DNA of 64,000 bases from Nonomuraea helvata (GTDB taxonomy: Bacteria; Actinomycetota; Actinomycetes; Streptosporangiales; Streptosporangiaceae), in assembly GCF_039535785.1 (NCBI RefSeq), contig NZ_BAAAXV010000001.1:1-64000 (forward strand), read 5' to 3'. Made by a program: the position numbers and the translations under genes. The notes below the pieces were generated by a model, which was not told the DNA's origin, ran no database searches, and saw nothing but the letters and a program-made list of their open reading frames with translations. This document shows positions 1-8,697 of the stretch, piece by piece (positions within the stretch are counted from its first letter, which is position 1; each line of letters starts with the position of its first letter).

Positions 1-41
1 CATGCCTGGCTGAGACACTCTCGGCTGAGACACCTTGACAG
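1..41. repeat. Repeated GTGTCTCAGCC motif, possible insertion-sequence end
   Basis: On the minus strand GTGTCTCAGCC occurs twice within 30 bases, preceded by TGTCAAG. It sits exactly where the amine oxidase reading frame loses family similarity. A short directly repeated motif beginning with TG is compatible with the end of an IS481/IS3-type element, but no transposase is inside the window, so this is inference. Confidence 0.35.
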
Positions 42-1011
42 ATTGCATAACGCCGTTCTCGCCGAGGCAGTCGCAGCCGAGCTCCAGCGCGTTGGCCATC
101 TTGCCGAGTCCGACGTCGCCGGCGTCGAAGGCGTTCTTCCACCAGTGGTTCATGCTGGTCGAGCCGTACGGGACGACCATCTCGGACAGGCTCGCGCGGT
201 AGACGACGGGGCGGACGCGGCCGCCTTCCACGTACGAGATCTCGTGCAGCACGAGCCCCTCGATGGGGTGCATGGACGCCCGCAGCCGCCACGGCCCCCA
301 GCTCAGCGCGCCGTCGTCCACGGTGAAGCCGGGCCCGTCGGGCTGGACGATCTGCAGCGGCGCCAGCTCGCGGGCGCCGCCGTCGTAGCGGCCCGAGGCG
401 CGCGGCACCGGGACGACCTCGCCGTCCTGCAGCTCGACGACCTCGCCCGTGTCGCGGTCGAGCAGCACGACGAGGTTCTCGATCGGGTGGGCGTAGCCGT
501 TGTCGCCGGGCCCGTCAAGCGCGTACGCGACGCAGCGGGCGAGCCTGCGCCCCTCACCGTCCACGGGCAGCCCGAAGTTGCTCGCGGGCCAGGGGTCGAC
601 CTGGACCATCGCCATGTCGGTGACCCCGCGCCTGGCGCACGCGGCCTGGAAGCCGGGGTCCTTGCGGACGGCCTCGACGTTGGCCAGCCACTCCTCCACC
701 ATGATCGGCGGCTGGGCGGCGAGGGCGTACACGCAGGAGACGAGGCTCCCGTCGGGCACGGACACCGTGACCATGCAGGTCCTGCCGAGGTCCTTCTCGT
801 ACGTGACCACCGTGACCTCGCGCGGGAGCGGCGTACCGGCCCAGCCGAGCACGGCCTCCTTGGGCGGCTCCGCGAGGACGCAGTAGGCGATGCGCGCCCG
901 CGGGTCCACCGCGCCGGACGCCAGGGCCGCCCGGCAGGCTGCCGCGGCCTCCTCCTCCGTGAGCGGTGCGAGCGGGTGGCGTACGGTGGCGCCGGCCGGG
1001 GCCTGGGTCAT
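1..1011 (-). pseudogene. Copper amine oxidase, N-terminal part, disrupted at the window edge
   Basis: The frame from ATG 1011, preceded by GGAAGGAA, reads as a copper-containing primary-amine oxidase, which oxidises primary amines to aldehydes with topaquinone. The signature FDAGDVGLGKMANALELG followed by CDCLG is visible near residues 295-316; Asp296 matches the catalytic base of the family (Asp298 in the Arthrobacter enzyme). Just after CDCLGE (about position 58) the family similarity stops. The remaining codons come from a stretch in which GTGTCTCAGCC occurs twice, as at the end of an insertion sequence. The topaquinone Tyr and copper His residues lie in the missing half, so this copy cannot be active unless the rest resumes outside the window. 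The frame is still open at base 1. A small overlapping ORF lies upstream. Confidence 0.75.
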
Positions 1012-1124
1012 GGGGGGGTTCCTTCCGCGTGGCCGAAGAAGTCGAAGAGCCCTGCGACCACGAGTGTGACACCGGGAATCGCCGCGCGGTTGATCATCCC
1101 GATCCCGGACGCGGAGATCGCCAC
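1008..1124 (-). CDS. Possible 38-residue hydrophobic peptide coupled to the amine oxidase
   Basis: A GTG-initiated frame on the minus strand ends in a TGA that overlaps the ATG of the amine oxidase (ATGA), the usual sign of translational coupling. The peptide has a hydrophobic stretch (AIPGVTLVVAGLFDFFG) that could span a membrane. The ribosome site is poor: GGAAG directly abuts the GTG, and an internal ATG at 1097 is an alternative. I recognise no family, and it may be chance. Confidence 0.25.
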   Translation of the reverse strand: MAISASGIGMINRAAIPGVTLVVAGLFDFFGHAEGTPP

Positions 1125-1146
1125 CTTCCGGCCGCCCGGAATGCGG

Positions 1147-2049
1147 TCACATCGGCACGATGAGAGCCTGGGGGCGGCCCGTCGGGAAGGCCCACACGTG
1201 CTTGCCGGCCGCGATCATCAGTGCGAGCGGCGCCTTCAGCCCCAGCCGGATCCTGCGAACGGCGGCGCCGACGACCGGGGCGAGCGCGAAGAGGTCACGT
1301 CCCCCGCCGGCCAGCACGCCGTTCGCGCAGGCCAGGAACGGCACCGGCCCCGCGGGAGCGCCCACGAACCGCCGCGGCTCGCCCGACCAGGCGGAGACCC
1401 GCAGCAGCCCGCCCGCCACGCTGATCCACAGGGAGCCCGCGCACACGGTCATGCCGCCGCGCTCACAGGTCCCGAGATCCACCTCCCTGGGGCCGCCACG
1501 CAGCACGGTGTCGCGTTTCGAGGTCCACCACAGGCGCTCGCCCTCGACCGCGCACAGGTCCAGGCCGGGTAACTCCACAGGGTCGCCGAGGCGGCCCGGC
1601 TCGATGAGCCTGCGCGCCCGATCGGCGCCGACGGCCCAGATCTCGCCGCCGCCCGCGAGCACCCGGCCCGTGAAGCGCGCGCTGGCGATCGGCGCGCCGC
1701 GCTGGTCGAGCCAGTACACCCGATCGGCCGAGGCCCCCGCCAGGCAGCCCTGCGGCAGGGAGTCCGCGGGCAAGGAGTCCACGGGCGACAACGCGGCGAA
1801 CGTCCTCGGCACCACCACGGTCCCCGCCAGCGCGCCGGGCATGCCCGCGGTGCCGGCCACCGTGGCCGGCACCGCGGCCAGCGAGCGTAACCCGGGGAGG
1901 GCGCCGGTCTCGTCCGCGGCGTCCAGCGGCGTGCCGGACGTCGTGTACGCCCGCACCCCGCCGCTGCCCGCGCACCAGACGGAGGCGCCGTCCGACGCGG
2001 CCGCCAGGACAGGGCTCGGCAGGTCGATCCTCGTGACGGCGACGTCCAT
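1147..2049 (-). CDS. Hypothetical beta-propeller-like protein
   Basis: A 300-residue cytoplasmic-looking protein with no signal peptide. It contains repeated WCAGSGGVRAY, IWAVGADRARRL, LWISVAGGLLRV and VWAFPTG type segments, spaced like the blades of a WD/PQQ-type propeller. No catalytic motif is visible. The start at ATG 2049 is chosen because the 23 codons upstream have no conserved character. The gene ends about 135 bases upstream of the amine oxidase on the same strand and may be co-transcribed with it. Function unknown; the propeller call rests only on repeat rhythm. Confidence 0.6.
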   Translation of the reverse strand: MDVAVTRIDLPSPVLAAASDGASVWCAGSGGVRAYTTSGTPLDAADETGALPGLRSLAAVPATVAGTAGMPGALAGTVVVPRTFAALSPVDSLPADSLPQGCLAGASADRVYWLDQRGAPIASARFTGRVLAGGGEIWAVGADRARRLIEPGRLGDPVELPGLDLCAVEGERLWWTSKRDTVLRGGPREVDLGTCERGGMTVCAGSLWISVAGGLLRVSAWSGEPRRFVGAPAGPVPFLACANGVLAGGGRDLFALAPVVGAAVRRIRLGLKAPLALMIAAGKHVWAFPTGRPQALIVPM

Positions 2050-2152
2050 GCGCCGACCATAACCGCCCGCGATCCGAGCTCCGGACAGGGGTGCCCGGAC
2101 ACGCGGGCATCCCGGCATCGGCCGAGGTCAGCAAGGCTGCGATCATTGACGC

Positions 2153-3394
2153 ATGCGTGTTGCGGTGATCGGGAGCGGCATCGTCGGAGCCAGCGCGGCC
2201 TACTATCTGAGCCGGCGCGGCGCGGCGGTGACCGTGGTGGACGGCGGGTACACGGGCGAGGCGACCCACGCGGGGGCGGGCATCGTGTGCCCGTGGGTGG
2301 ACCACCCGGAGGACGACGACTGGTACCGGCTCACCCGCGAGGGCGCCCGCCACTACCCCGGGCTGGTGGAGGAGCTGGCCGAGGACATCGGCTACGCCAC
2401 GGTGGGCGCCCTGCTGGTGGCCGAGGACCCGGTCGATCTGGAGCCGGTGCGCGCCCTGCTGCGCCGCCGCCATCCCGGCGCGCCGGAGATGGGCGAGGTC
2501 ACCGACGTGGCCACGCCGTCCGAGTTGTTCCCGCCGCTGTCCGACACCCTGAGCGCGCTGCTCGTGCCGGGCGCCGCCCGGGTGGACGGGTGCTCGGTGC
2601 GCGACGCGCTGCTGCGTGCCGCCGTCGCCCACGGCGCGGAGATCCGTACGGGCGCCGCGGCCCTCACCCCGGCCGGCGAGGTCGTCCTGCACGCCCTCAC
2701 CCGCGAGCCCTTCCCGGAGACCGCGCCAGCCGCGCCGGCCGCGCCGCTGCCCCCTGAGCCCGCCCCCGGGGAGGTCTCCGGTCAGGGCGGGTCCTGGCGG
2801 CAGGGCGCGCCGCTCGCGCTCGCGGAGCCGCAGGGCCCCGTGTCCACGAGAGCCCCCCGGTTCGCGGGCGAGGGTGTGCCGCTCGAGGCCGACAGCGTGA
2901 TCGTGGCCGCCGGGGCGTGGACGGGCCAGGTGTGCCGGCCCCTGGGCGTGGAGCTGCCGGTCTTCCCCAGGCGGGGGCAGATCCTGCACGTCACCATGGA
3001 GGGCGTCGACACCGCGTGGTGGCCGATGGTGCTGCCGAGAGTCGGCCCGTACCTGCTGGGCTTCCCCGACTCGCGCGTCGTCATCGGCGCGACCGTGGAG
3101 GACGTGGGGTTCGCGCCGCGCGTCACCATGGGCGGGCTGGACGAGGTGATCTCGGCGGGGCTGCGGGTGGCGCCCGGGCTGTTCGCGGCGACGGTGGCGG
3201 AGGCCAGGGTCGGTCTGCGCCCCGTGTACGCCCCCGGCCGGGCCCTCATCGGCCGGCTGACCGGGCGCGTGGTGGTGGCGACGGGCCTGAGCGCGTACGG
3301 GCTGACGGCGGGCCCGTTCACCGGCGAGATCGCCGCCTCGCTCGCCCTCGGCGAGGAGCCGCCCATCGACATCACGCCTTACGCCCCCGCCTGA
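2153..3394 (+). CDS. FAD-dependent oxidoreductase (D-amino acid oxidase family)
   Basis: This 413-residue protein opens with a Rossmann dinucleotide motif (VIGSGIVGASAAYYLSRRGA, residues 4-23) and an acidic end of strand two (VVDGG), as in DAO-fold glycine/D-amino acid oxidases. It has the late FAD-contact region GRALIGRLTGRVVVATGLSA. Members oxidise secondary or D-amines with release of H2O2 or transfer to an acceptor. A Pro/Ala-rich insertion of about 50 residues (roughly 190-240) interrupts the usual middle and is unusual for the family. The start is ATG 2153; no strong ribosome site precedes it. It diverges from the propeller gene. The substrate cannot be read from sequence, but a nearby amine oxidase suggests amine metabolism. 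Confidence 0.75.
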   Translation: MRVAVIGSGIVGASAAYYLSRRGAAVTVVDGGYTGEATHAGAGIVCPWVDHPEDDDWYRLTREGARHYPGLVEELAEDIGYATVGALLVAEDPVDLEPVRALLRRRHPGAPEMGEVTDVATPSELFPPLSDTLSALLVPGAARVDGCSVRDALLRAAVAHGAEIRTGAAALTPAGEVVLHALTREPFPETAPAAPAAPLPPEPAPGEVSGQGGSWRQGAPLALAEPQGPVSTRAPRFAGEGVPLEADSVIVAAGAWTGQVCRPLGVELPVFPRRGQILHVTMEGVDTAWWPMVLPRVGPYLLGFPDSRVVIGATVEDVGFAPRVTMGGLDEVISAGLRVAPGLFAATVAEARVGLRPVYAPGRALIGRLTGRVVVATGLSAYGLTAGPFTGEIAASLALGEEPPIDITPYAPA

Positions 3395-3475
3395 GCGGGT
3401 ACCTGCCGGAAAATCGCGGCAAGCGGCCACGTATCATCGGATTCCTCCCCACCGTGACCCTGTGGGGAGGCCGCG

Positions 3476-4174
3476 TTGCCGCTGCTCGCGCTGTTGGTGC
3501 TGGTCCTGTTCGCGTCCGCCTGCGCGGCCGCGCCCCCGGCGCTCCCACCACCGGCGCCTCCGCCGGTGCCTCCGCCGCCGCCCAAGCCTTCGCCCGTCCC
3601 TCGGGGGCGTCCCGCCGAGGTGAAGGTCCCGTACGAGGCCTCGGGCGTCTACCGGGTCGTGCCCGGCGGCGCGCCTCCCAGGGCTGGGCGCGGGGAGGTG
3701 GTGCGGTACCTGGTCGAGGTGGAGCGCGGCCTGCCTTTCGACCCGGACGTGTTCGCCGCCCAGGTGCATCGCACGCTCAACGACGTACGTGGCTGGGCCC
3801 GCTTCGAGCGTGTCGACCACGGCCCGGTGCAGGTCCGCGTCGCGCTGTCCAGCCCCGGGCTCACCGAACGCCAGTGCAGTCCGCTCCGTACGGGCGGCGA
3901 GCTGTCCTGCTGGAACGGCGAGCGCTCGATCATCAACGCCCTCCGCTGGGCGAAGGGCGTCCCGCAGTACGGCGGCGACCTCGCCGCGTACCGGAACTAT
4001 CTGATCAGCCACGAGGTCGGCCACAGCCTGGGCCACGAGCACAGCTCCTGCCCGGGACCCGGTCGCCTGGCCCCCGTCATGACCCAGCAGTCGAAGTCGC
4101 TGGGCCACTGCCGCCCCAACCCGTGGCCCTTCCCCGAGCGCAGACCGGACGGAAGGGAAGATCGGCCACAATGA
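3476..4174 (+). CDS. DUF3152-like secreted lipoprotein with zinc-protease-like motif
   Basis: The 232-residue product starts at TTG 3476, five bases after GGGGAGG. It has a lipoprotein signal (LLALLVLVLFASAC, lipobox FASAC), then a Pro-rich linker (residues 22-42). A conserved domain contains SHEVGHSLGHEH near residue 180, an HExxHxxxHxH-type zinc motif with GH spacing as in metzincins. Two cysteine pairs (QCSP/SCWN and SSCPGP/GHCRP) could form disulfides outside the cell. This matches the DUF3152 family of actinobacterial surface proteins, which are predicted but to my knowledge not proven peptidases. Confidence 0.75.
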   Translation: MPLLALLVLVLFASACAAAPPALPPPAPPPVPPPPPKPSPVPRGRPAEVKVPYEASGVYRVVPGGAPPRAGRGEVVRYLVEVERGLPFDPDVFAAQVHRTLNDVRGWARFERVDHGPVQVRVALSSPGLTERQCSPLRTGGELSCWNGERSIINALRWAKGVPQYGGDLAAYRNYLISHEVGHSLGHEHSSCPGPGRLAPVMTQQSKSLGHCRPNPWPFPERRPDGREDRPQ

Positions 4175-4226
4175 CCATGGTGGCCGGCATCGTCATCCGG
4201 CGGCGCACAGTCAACGCGGTATGACC

Positions 4227-4241
4227 TATCGCGATATATCG
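4227..4241. promoter_or_regulatory. Overlapping AT-rich palindromes, likely repressor operator
   Basis: TATCGCGATA (4227-4236) and CGATATATCG (4232-4241) are two perfect 10-bp palindromes that interlock. They lie 73 bases before the likely start of the hydrolase gene, in otherwise GC-rich DNA. The shape resembles operators of PadR-like repressors in actinobacteria (inference). No PadR gene is in the window. Confidence 0.45.
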
Positions 4242-4313
4242 TACAGACGGGAACACTGGGGAATCCCGTTCGGTTGGGCGGGATGGACAGACTTTTTCAG
4301 GGGAGAGTGGGCG

Positions 4314-5435
4314 ATGGCAGGAATGCGGACGGCGCGGCGGATCCTCATGGGTGGCGCGGCCCTGGCAGCGGCGGGCTGGGCAGTGCGCGAGGTCCCCGCT
4401 GAGCTGGGCGTGCGGCCTCTGACCTCAGGGCCGGACCGGGTGGCGAGGATGCGGCGCTCGCCGCAGTTCAGGGACGGCACGTTCTTCAACCCGATGCCGG
4501 AGCCCACCAACCTGATGACCACCCCGCCCGCCGGCCTGCTCGGCGAGCTGGCCAGGAACAAGGAGCAGCGCCGCCCCGGCGGCCCCGTCCCGCTCCGCGT
4601 CCCGCCGTCCGACCCGCCGCCCGCCGACGGCCTCCGTGTGGTCTGGTACGGCCACGCCTCCACGCTGGTGGAGATCGAGGGCAAGCGGGTGCTGTTCGAC
4701 CCGGTGTGGAGCAAGCGGCCCTCCCCGTCGCAGCTGGTCGGCCCTAAGCGGCACCACCCGGTGCCCATCGAGATCCGCGAGCTGCCCCAGATCGACGCGA
4801 TCGCGATCTCGCACGACCACTACGACCACCTCGACCTGGCGACCGTGCGCTCGCTGCTCGGGACGCAGAAGGCCCCCTTCCTGGTGCCGCTGGGCATCGG
4901 GGCGCACCTCGAGCGGTGGGGCGTGCCGGCATACCGGATCATCGAGCTCGACTGGGAGGAGGAGGCCCAGGTGGCGGGGCTGCGCTTCGTCGCCACGGCG
5001 GCCCGGCACTTCTCCGGCCGGTCCCTCACCCGTAATGACACGCTGTGGGGGTCCTGGGTGGTGGCCGGGGCGAACAAGCGGGTCTTCTACGCGGGCGACT
5101 CCGGCTATTTCGAGGGTTACCGCGGCATCGGGTCGGAGCACGGGCCGTTCGACCTGACGCTGATGCCGATCGGCGCGTACAGCCCCGCCTGGCCGGACAT
5201 CCACATGAACCCCGAGGAGGCCGTCAACGCCCACCTCGACCTCGGAGGTCAGCTGCTGCTGCCCGTGCACTGGGCGACGTTCACGCTGGCGCTGCACCCG
5301 TGGGCGGAGCCGGTGGAGCGGCTGTGGCGGGAGGCCAAGGCACGGGACGTCAAGATCGTCGTACCGCGTCCCGGCGAGGCCGTCGACACCTCCGCCGCCC
5401 AGGTGGTGGAGGGCTGGTGGGAGCTCCTCAGCTGA
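4314..5435 (+). CDS. Metallo-beta-lactamase-fold hydrolase (NAPE-PLD/UlaG-like)
   Basis: A 373-residue protein with a short hydrophobic N-terminus (ILMGGAALAAAGWAV), probably a membrane anchor. The domain has the binuclear zinc signature SHDHYDHLD, preceded by WYGHASTLVEIEGKRVLFDP and followed by FYAGDSGYF and LPVHWATFTL. This matches the COG2220 branch that includes N-acylphosphatidylethanolamine phospholipase D, which hydrolyses phosphodiester or lactone bonds. ATG 4314 is chosen because GGGGAGAG precedes it and because the upstream 31 codons contain the palindromic operator at 4227-4241. Substrate unknown. Confidence 0.8.
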   Translation: MAGMRTARRILMGGAALAAAGWAVREVPAELGVRPLTSGPDRVARMRRSPQFRDGTFFNPMPEPTNLMTTPPAGLLGELARNKEQRRPGGPVPLRVPPSDPPPADGLRVVWYGHASTLVEIEGKRVLFDPVWSKRPSPSQLVGPKRHHPVPIEIRELPQIDAIAISHDHYDHLDLATVRSLLGTQKAPFLVPLGIGAHLERWGVPAYRIIELDWEEEAQVAGLRFVATAARHFSGRSLTRNDTLWGSWVVAGANKRVFYAGDSGYFEGYRGIGSEHGPFDLTLMPIGAYSPAWPDIHMNPEEAVNAHLDLGGQLLLPVHWATFTLALHPWAEPVERLWREAKARDVKIVVPRPGEAVDTSAAQVVEGWWELLS

Positions 5436-5469
5436 CCCGTCCCCCTCGGCCGGGCCGTACAGTCTTGGG

Positions 5470-6384
5470 GTGAGCAACCTGGAGCTTGACCCGCGGGAGA
5501 TCCGCTGCGGCGCCGACGCCGGCGCGGACAGCGAGATCCTGGAGGGGCGCGCGGTGCCGCTCGGCGGGCCGCGTGCGATGACGGTGAGCAGGAGCCTGCC
5601 GGGCGCGCACCGGCGGATGATCGGCGCGTGGTGCTTCGTCGACGCCTACGGGCCGGAGCGGGCGACGATGCGGGTGCCGCCGCACCCGCACACCGGCCTG
5701 CAGACCGTGAGCTGGCTCGTCGCGGGCGAGGTGCTGCACCGCGACAGCCTGGGCACCCTGCAGGAGATACGCCCCGGGCAGCTCAACCTCATGACCGCCG
5801 GTCGCGGCATCTCGCACTCGGAGGAGTCGCCGGAGACAGTGCTGCACGGGGTGCAGCTGTGGGTGGCGCTGCCCGGCGAGCACCGGCACACCGGCCCCGC
5901 GTTCGAGCACCATCCCGTGCTGCCCGTGCTGGCCGGACCGGGCTTCGAGGCGAGCGTGATCATGGGGTCGCTCGGCGGGGTCTCCTCCCCCGCCACCGCG
6001 TTCAGCCCGCTGGTCGGGGCCGAGATCGCGGTGGACGACGCGTGCGAGGTGCCGCTCTCGCCCGGGTTCGAGCACGGGCTGCTGCTGCTCGACGGCGCGG
6101 TCGAGCAGGTGACGCCCGGCTCGCTGACGTACCTGCCGCCGGGGCGGTCCGGACTGCGGCTGTCGGGGCGCGGGCGGGTGATGCTGATCGGCGGGGAGCC
6201 GTTCGGCGAGGAGATCGTCATGTGGTGGAACTTCGTGGGCCGCTCCCACGAGGAGATCGCCGCGTTCAGGAAGGACTGGATGGAGGGCGAGGGGTTCGGC
6301 TCCGTCGAGGGGTTCGACGGGGCGCCGCTCCCCGCGCCCGTCCTGCCCGCCACCCGGCTGAAGCCGCGCGGGCGGGTGCGTTAG
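5470..6384 (+). CDS. Pirin family protein
   Basis: A 304-residue bicupin. The N-terminal cupin carries PPHPHTGLQTVSWLVAGEV and HRDSLG, then LNLMTAGRGISHSEESP, with the His/His/His/Glu iron ligands of pirins. The C-terminal cupin (about residues 170-270) is weaker. Pirins act as redox-responsive regulators or quercetinases; which applies cannot be told here. The start is GTG 5470, 34 bases after the preceding hydrolase, so the two may be co-transcribed. The 3' end overlaps the convergent kinase gene by 4 bases. Confidence 0.8.
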   Translation: MSNLELDPREIRCGADAGADSEILEGRAVPLGGPRAMTVSRSLPGAHRRMIGAWCFVDAYGPERATMRVPPHPHTGLQTVSWLVAGEVLHRDSLGTLQEIRPGQLNLMTAGRGISHSEESPETVLHGVQLWVALPGEHRHTGPAFEHHPVLPVLAGPGFEASVIMGSLGGVSSPATAFSPLVGAEIAVDDACEVPLSPGFEHGLLLLDGAVEQVTPGSLTYLPPGRSGLRLSGRGRVMLIGGEPFGEEIVMWWNFVGRSHEEIAAFRKDWMEGEGFGSVEGFDGAPLPAPVLPATRLKPRGRVR

Positions 6385-8582
6385 CTCCGGTACGTGTAGA
6401 TGACGCCGAGGTCGGCGGCCCCGACCGGTACCTCGGCCAGCAGGCGCACCATCCTGCCGGTGAAGTCGATCACCTGGATCTGCTGACCGCCCGTGGTGCC
6501 CGCAGTCACCCAGCAGACCAGGTGATCGTCGTCGAACCAGGTGGCCAGGCCGCCGCACGGTGACTCGATCCGCTTGACCTCGGCGCCGGTCCGCGCGTCG
6601 TACACGCAGTTGTTGCCGCTGGTCAGGCCGGGGCAGTCGGTGACGAACAGCGTGCCCGACGGGGAGAACAGCGCGTCGGCGAAGCCGGCGCCCACGTTCG
6701 GGACGCGGCGGACGCGTGTGCCGGCGGCGTCGAAGAAGCGCAGGGCCTGCTGGTCGGTGTCGTTGGACATGGCGACCACGCCGGTGTCCGCGCCGTCGAA
6801 GCCGTACCTGATGTTCTTGAGCGAGCCCTCCCTGAGGGAGGCGACCGTGGCCTTCCTGGTGGTGACGTCGAGGACGGCGAAGCCGGTCGACTGCCAGACC
6901 TCCTTGACCGGCTTGCCGACGTTGAGCAGCAGGCGGGTGCTGTCACGCGACCAGGCCTGGATGTACGCGCTCAGCGGCTGCTTCGAGGTCCTGACCGAGA
7001 ACTTCTCACCCGTCGTCCTGTCGGTGATCTCCACGTTGTCGTAGAAGTCGATGAAGCTCTTGCCGCGCTTGGCAAGGTAGCGGCCGTCGGGCGAGAGCAT
7101 GGCCTCCAACTGGTCCTGATATTTCGTGAACCCTCCCGTGAGGGAGTCGCGGGCGTAGTACACCCACGCGTTGGTCTTGGCGTCCCTCACCGAGTACGTC
7201 GTGAGCCTGACCGGGTCGTCCGGGCTCTCGTAGAACGTGGCGGCGGTGCCGGGGAGCCTGATCGGGGTGAGGTCCGCGGTGGGGACCGGGGAGGCGGTGG
7301 GGCTCGGGGAGGCCGTGGTGGTGGCGGGCGTGGGGAGTGTGGACCGCTGCCTGTGCTGCAGGTTGATGACGGTGACCACGACGAGGGTGACGGCCGCCAC
7401 CAGGGCCACGCCCGCGATCGCGCCGCCGATCAGCCAGTTCTTCCTGTTGGACGGGGGCGAGGGCGGGGGGCCGTACGGCATGGTCGGGGATGACGTCCGC
7501 GGCTGGTGGTAGGCCGAGGGAGGCTCGAAGACCGGCCGGCCGCTGGGAGGCGGCGGCTGGTCGCCTCCCAGCGGCCGGTACTGGACCTGCGGCTGCTGAG
7601 GGTAGGGCGGCTGCCGCTGAGGCCCGCTCCCGGCCTGCGGTGCGCTGCCCACCGGAGACGCGCCACCCATCGGGGACGCGCCACCGGCCGGAGGTGTGGC
7701 GCTCACCGGAGGCGGGCCTGGAGGGGTGCCGCCGACCGTGGTGGCCGCGCGGTGGAGGCCGTCCGGGATCGGGGCCGGGTGCTCCAGGAGGCGGTGGATC
7801 ACCTGCTCGGCCGTCGGGCGGCGGGCGGGGTCCTTCACGAGGCAGGCCGCGGCCAGTTCCCGCAGCGTGCCAGAGAGCCGCGCGAGGTCCGGCTCGCCGT
7901 TCAGCACCCGCTGCACGGTCGCGGGCACCGTCTCGGCCTGGAACGGCCCCGTCCCGCCGGCCGCGAAGACGATCGTGCTCGCCCAGGCGAACATGTCGGC
8001 CGCCGGCCCGACGGGATCGCCGAGGAGCTGCTCGGGCGCCAGGGACAGGGAGCCGCTCACGGGCACGGTCGCCGTGCTGGAGGTGGCGTCGAGCGCGGTG
8101 GCGATGCCGAACCCGATCACCCGGGGCCCTTCGCTGCCCAGCAGCACGTTGCCGGGGGTGAAGTCGCGGTGCGCGATCCCGGCCTGGTGGATCGCCGCGA
8201 GCGCGGTGGCGGTGCCGATGGCCAGCCGGTGAAGCGCGGCCCCGGTGCGCGGCCCCTCCTCACGCACCGCGCGCAGCAGCGTCGGCCCATCGACGTACTC
8301 GCTGACGATGTAGGGACGGCCCTCGTGCACGCCGGTGTCCAGCACCTTCGCGGTGCAGAACGGCGCCACCCGCTGCGCCGCAGCCGCCTCCCCGGCGAAC
8401 CGCTCCGCCGCCGCCTCGTCACCGGCCAGCTCGGGACGCAGCCATTTGACGGCCGCCCGTCTCCCCTGCTCGTCCACGCCTAGATAGACGACGCCCTGTA
8501 TGCCCTCTCCCAGCCGTCCCCGGATCTCGTAGCCCCCGAGACCAGCCGGATCCCCTGCTCTGAGCTCAGTTATCGACGGCAT
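6381..8582 (-). CDS. Membrane Ser/Thr protein kinase homologue with altered DFG motif and extracellular propeller
   Basis: A 733-residue protein. The N-terminal kinase domain (18-270) has the Gly loop (LGEGIQGVVYLG), Lys46 (AAVKWL) and HRDFTPGN (138-145). The DFG motif, however, reads GFG at 157-159, so the Mg-binding Asp is replaced by Gly. The activation loop is otherwise recognisable (LSLAPEQLLGDP). A Pro-rich linker (about 275-375) leads to one membrane segment (WLIGGAIAGVALVAAVTLV, about 380-405). The extracellular C-terminal half has propeller-like repeats (LSPDGRYLA, FSPSGTLFV). It may be a pseudokinase sensor. No ribosome site precedes ATG 8582, but CATAAT lies 6 bases upstream, which suggests a leaderless transcript. 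Confidence 0.8.
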   Translation of the reverse strand: MPSITELRAGDPAGLGGYEIRGRLGEGIQGVVYLGVDEQGRRAAVKWLRPELAGDEAAAERFAGEAAAAQRVAPFCTAKVLDTGVHEGRPYIVSEYVDGPTLLRAVREEGPRTGAALHRLAIGTATALAAIHQAGIAHRDFTPGNVLLGSEGPRVIGFGIATALDATSSTATVPVSGSLSLAPEQLLGDPVGPAADMFAWASTIVFAAGGTGPFQAETVPATVQRVLNGEPDLARLSGTLRELAAACLVKDPARRPTAEQVIHRLLEHPAPIPDGLHRAATTVGGTPPGPPPVSATPPAGGASPMGGASPVGSAPQAGSGPQRQPPYPQQPQVQYRPLGGDQPPPPSGRPVFEPPSAYHQPRTSSPTMPYGPPPSPPSNRKNWLIGGAIAGVALVAAVTLVVVTVINLQHRQRSTLPTPATTTASPSPTASPVPTADLTPIRLPGTAATFYESPDDPVRLTTYSVRDAKTNAWVYYARDSLTGGFTKYQDQLEAMLSPDGRYLAKRGKSFIDFYDNVEITDRTTGEKFSVRTSKQPLSAYIQAWSRDSTRLLLNVGKPVKEVWQSTGFAVLDVTTRKATVASLREGSLKNIRYGFDGADTGVVAMSNDTDQQALRFFDAAGTRVRRVPNVGAGFADALFSPSGTLFVTDCPGLTSGNNCVYDARTGAEVKRIESPCGGLATWFDDDHLVCWVTAGTTGGQQIQVIDFTGRMVRLLAEVPVGAADLGVIYTYRS

Positions 8583-8670
8583 ACGCGAATTATGAGCCGC
8601 TAATCTTGCAAAGCGCTTTCATGCGATGCTTTCCGTCTGGCCCGCCACGCGCTCGCGTGAGTCGCTGGAT

Positions 8671-8697
8671 CGGCTCAAGCCGGGCTTGACCGAGCCG
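8671..8697 (-). terminator. Hairpin at the end of the peptide export operon
   Basis: TCAAGCC-G-GGCTTGA is a perfect inverted repeat (8675-8689) flanked by CGGC and GAGCCG, which extend the pairing with a small bulge. It overlaps the stop codon of the protease gene and is the only structure before the kinase gene. There is no T-run, as is common in high-GC actinobacteria. Confidence 0.5.

Noticed and set aside
1463..3430. 655-codon minus-strand open frame across the FAD oxidoreductase gene
   Set aside because: Its composition is the Arg/Gly/Pro/His-rich pattern of a shadow frame in high-GC DNA. The plus-strand frame has a clear Rossmann motif, and the minus frame has no family signature.
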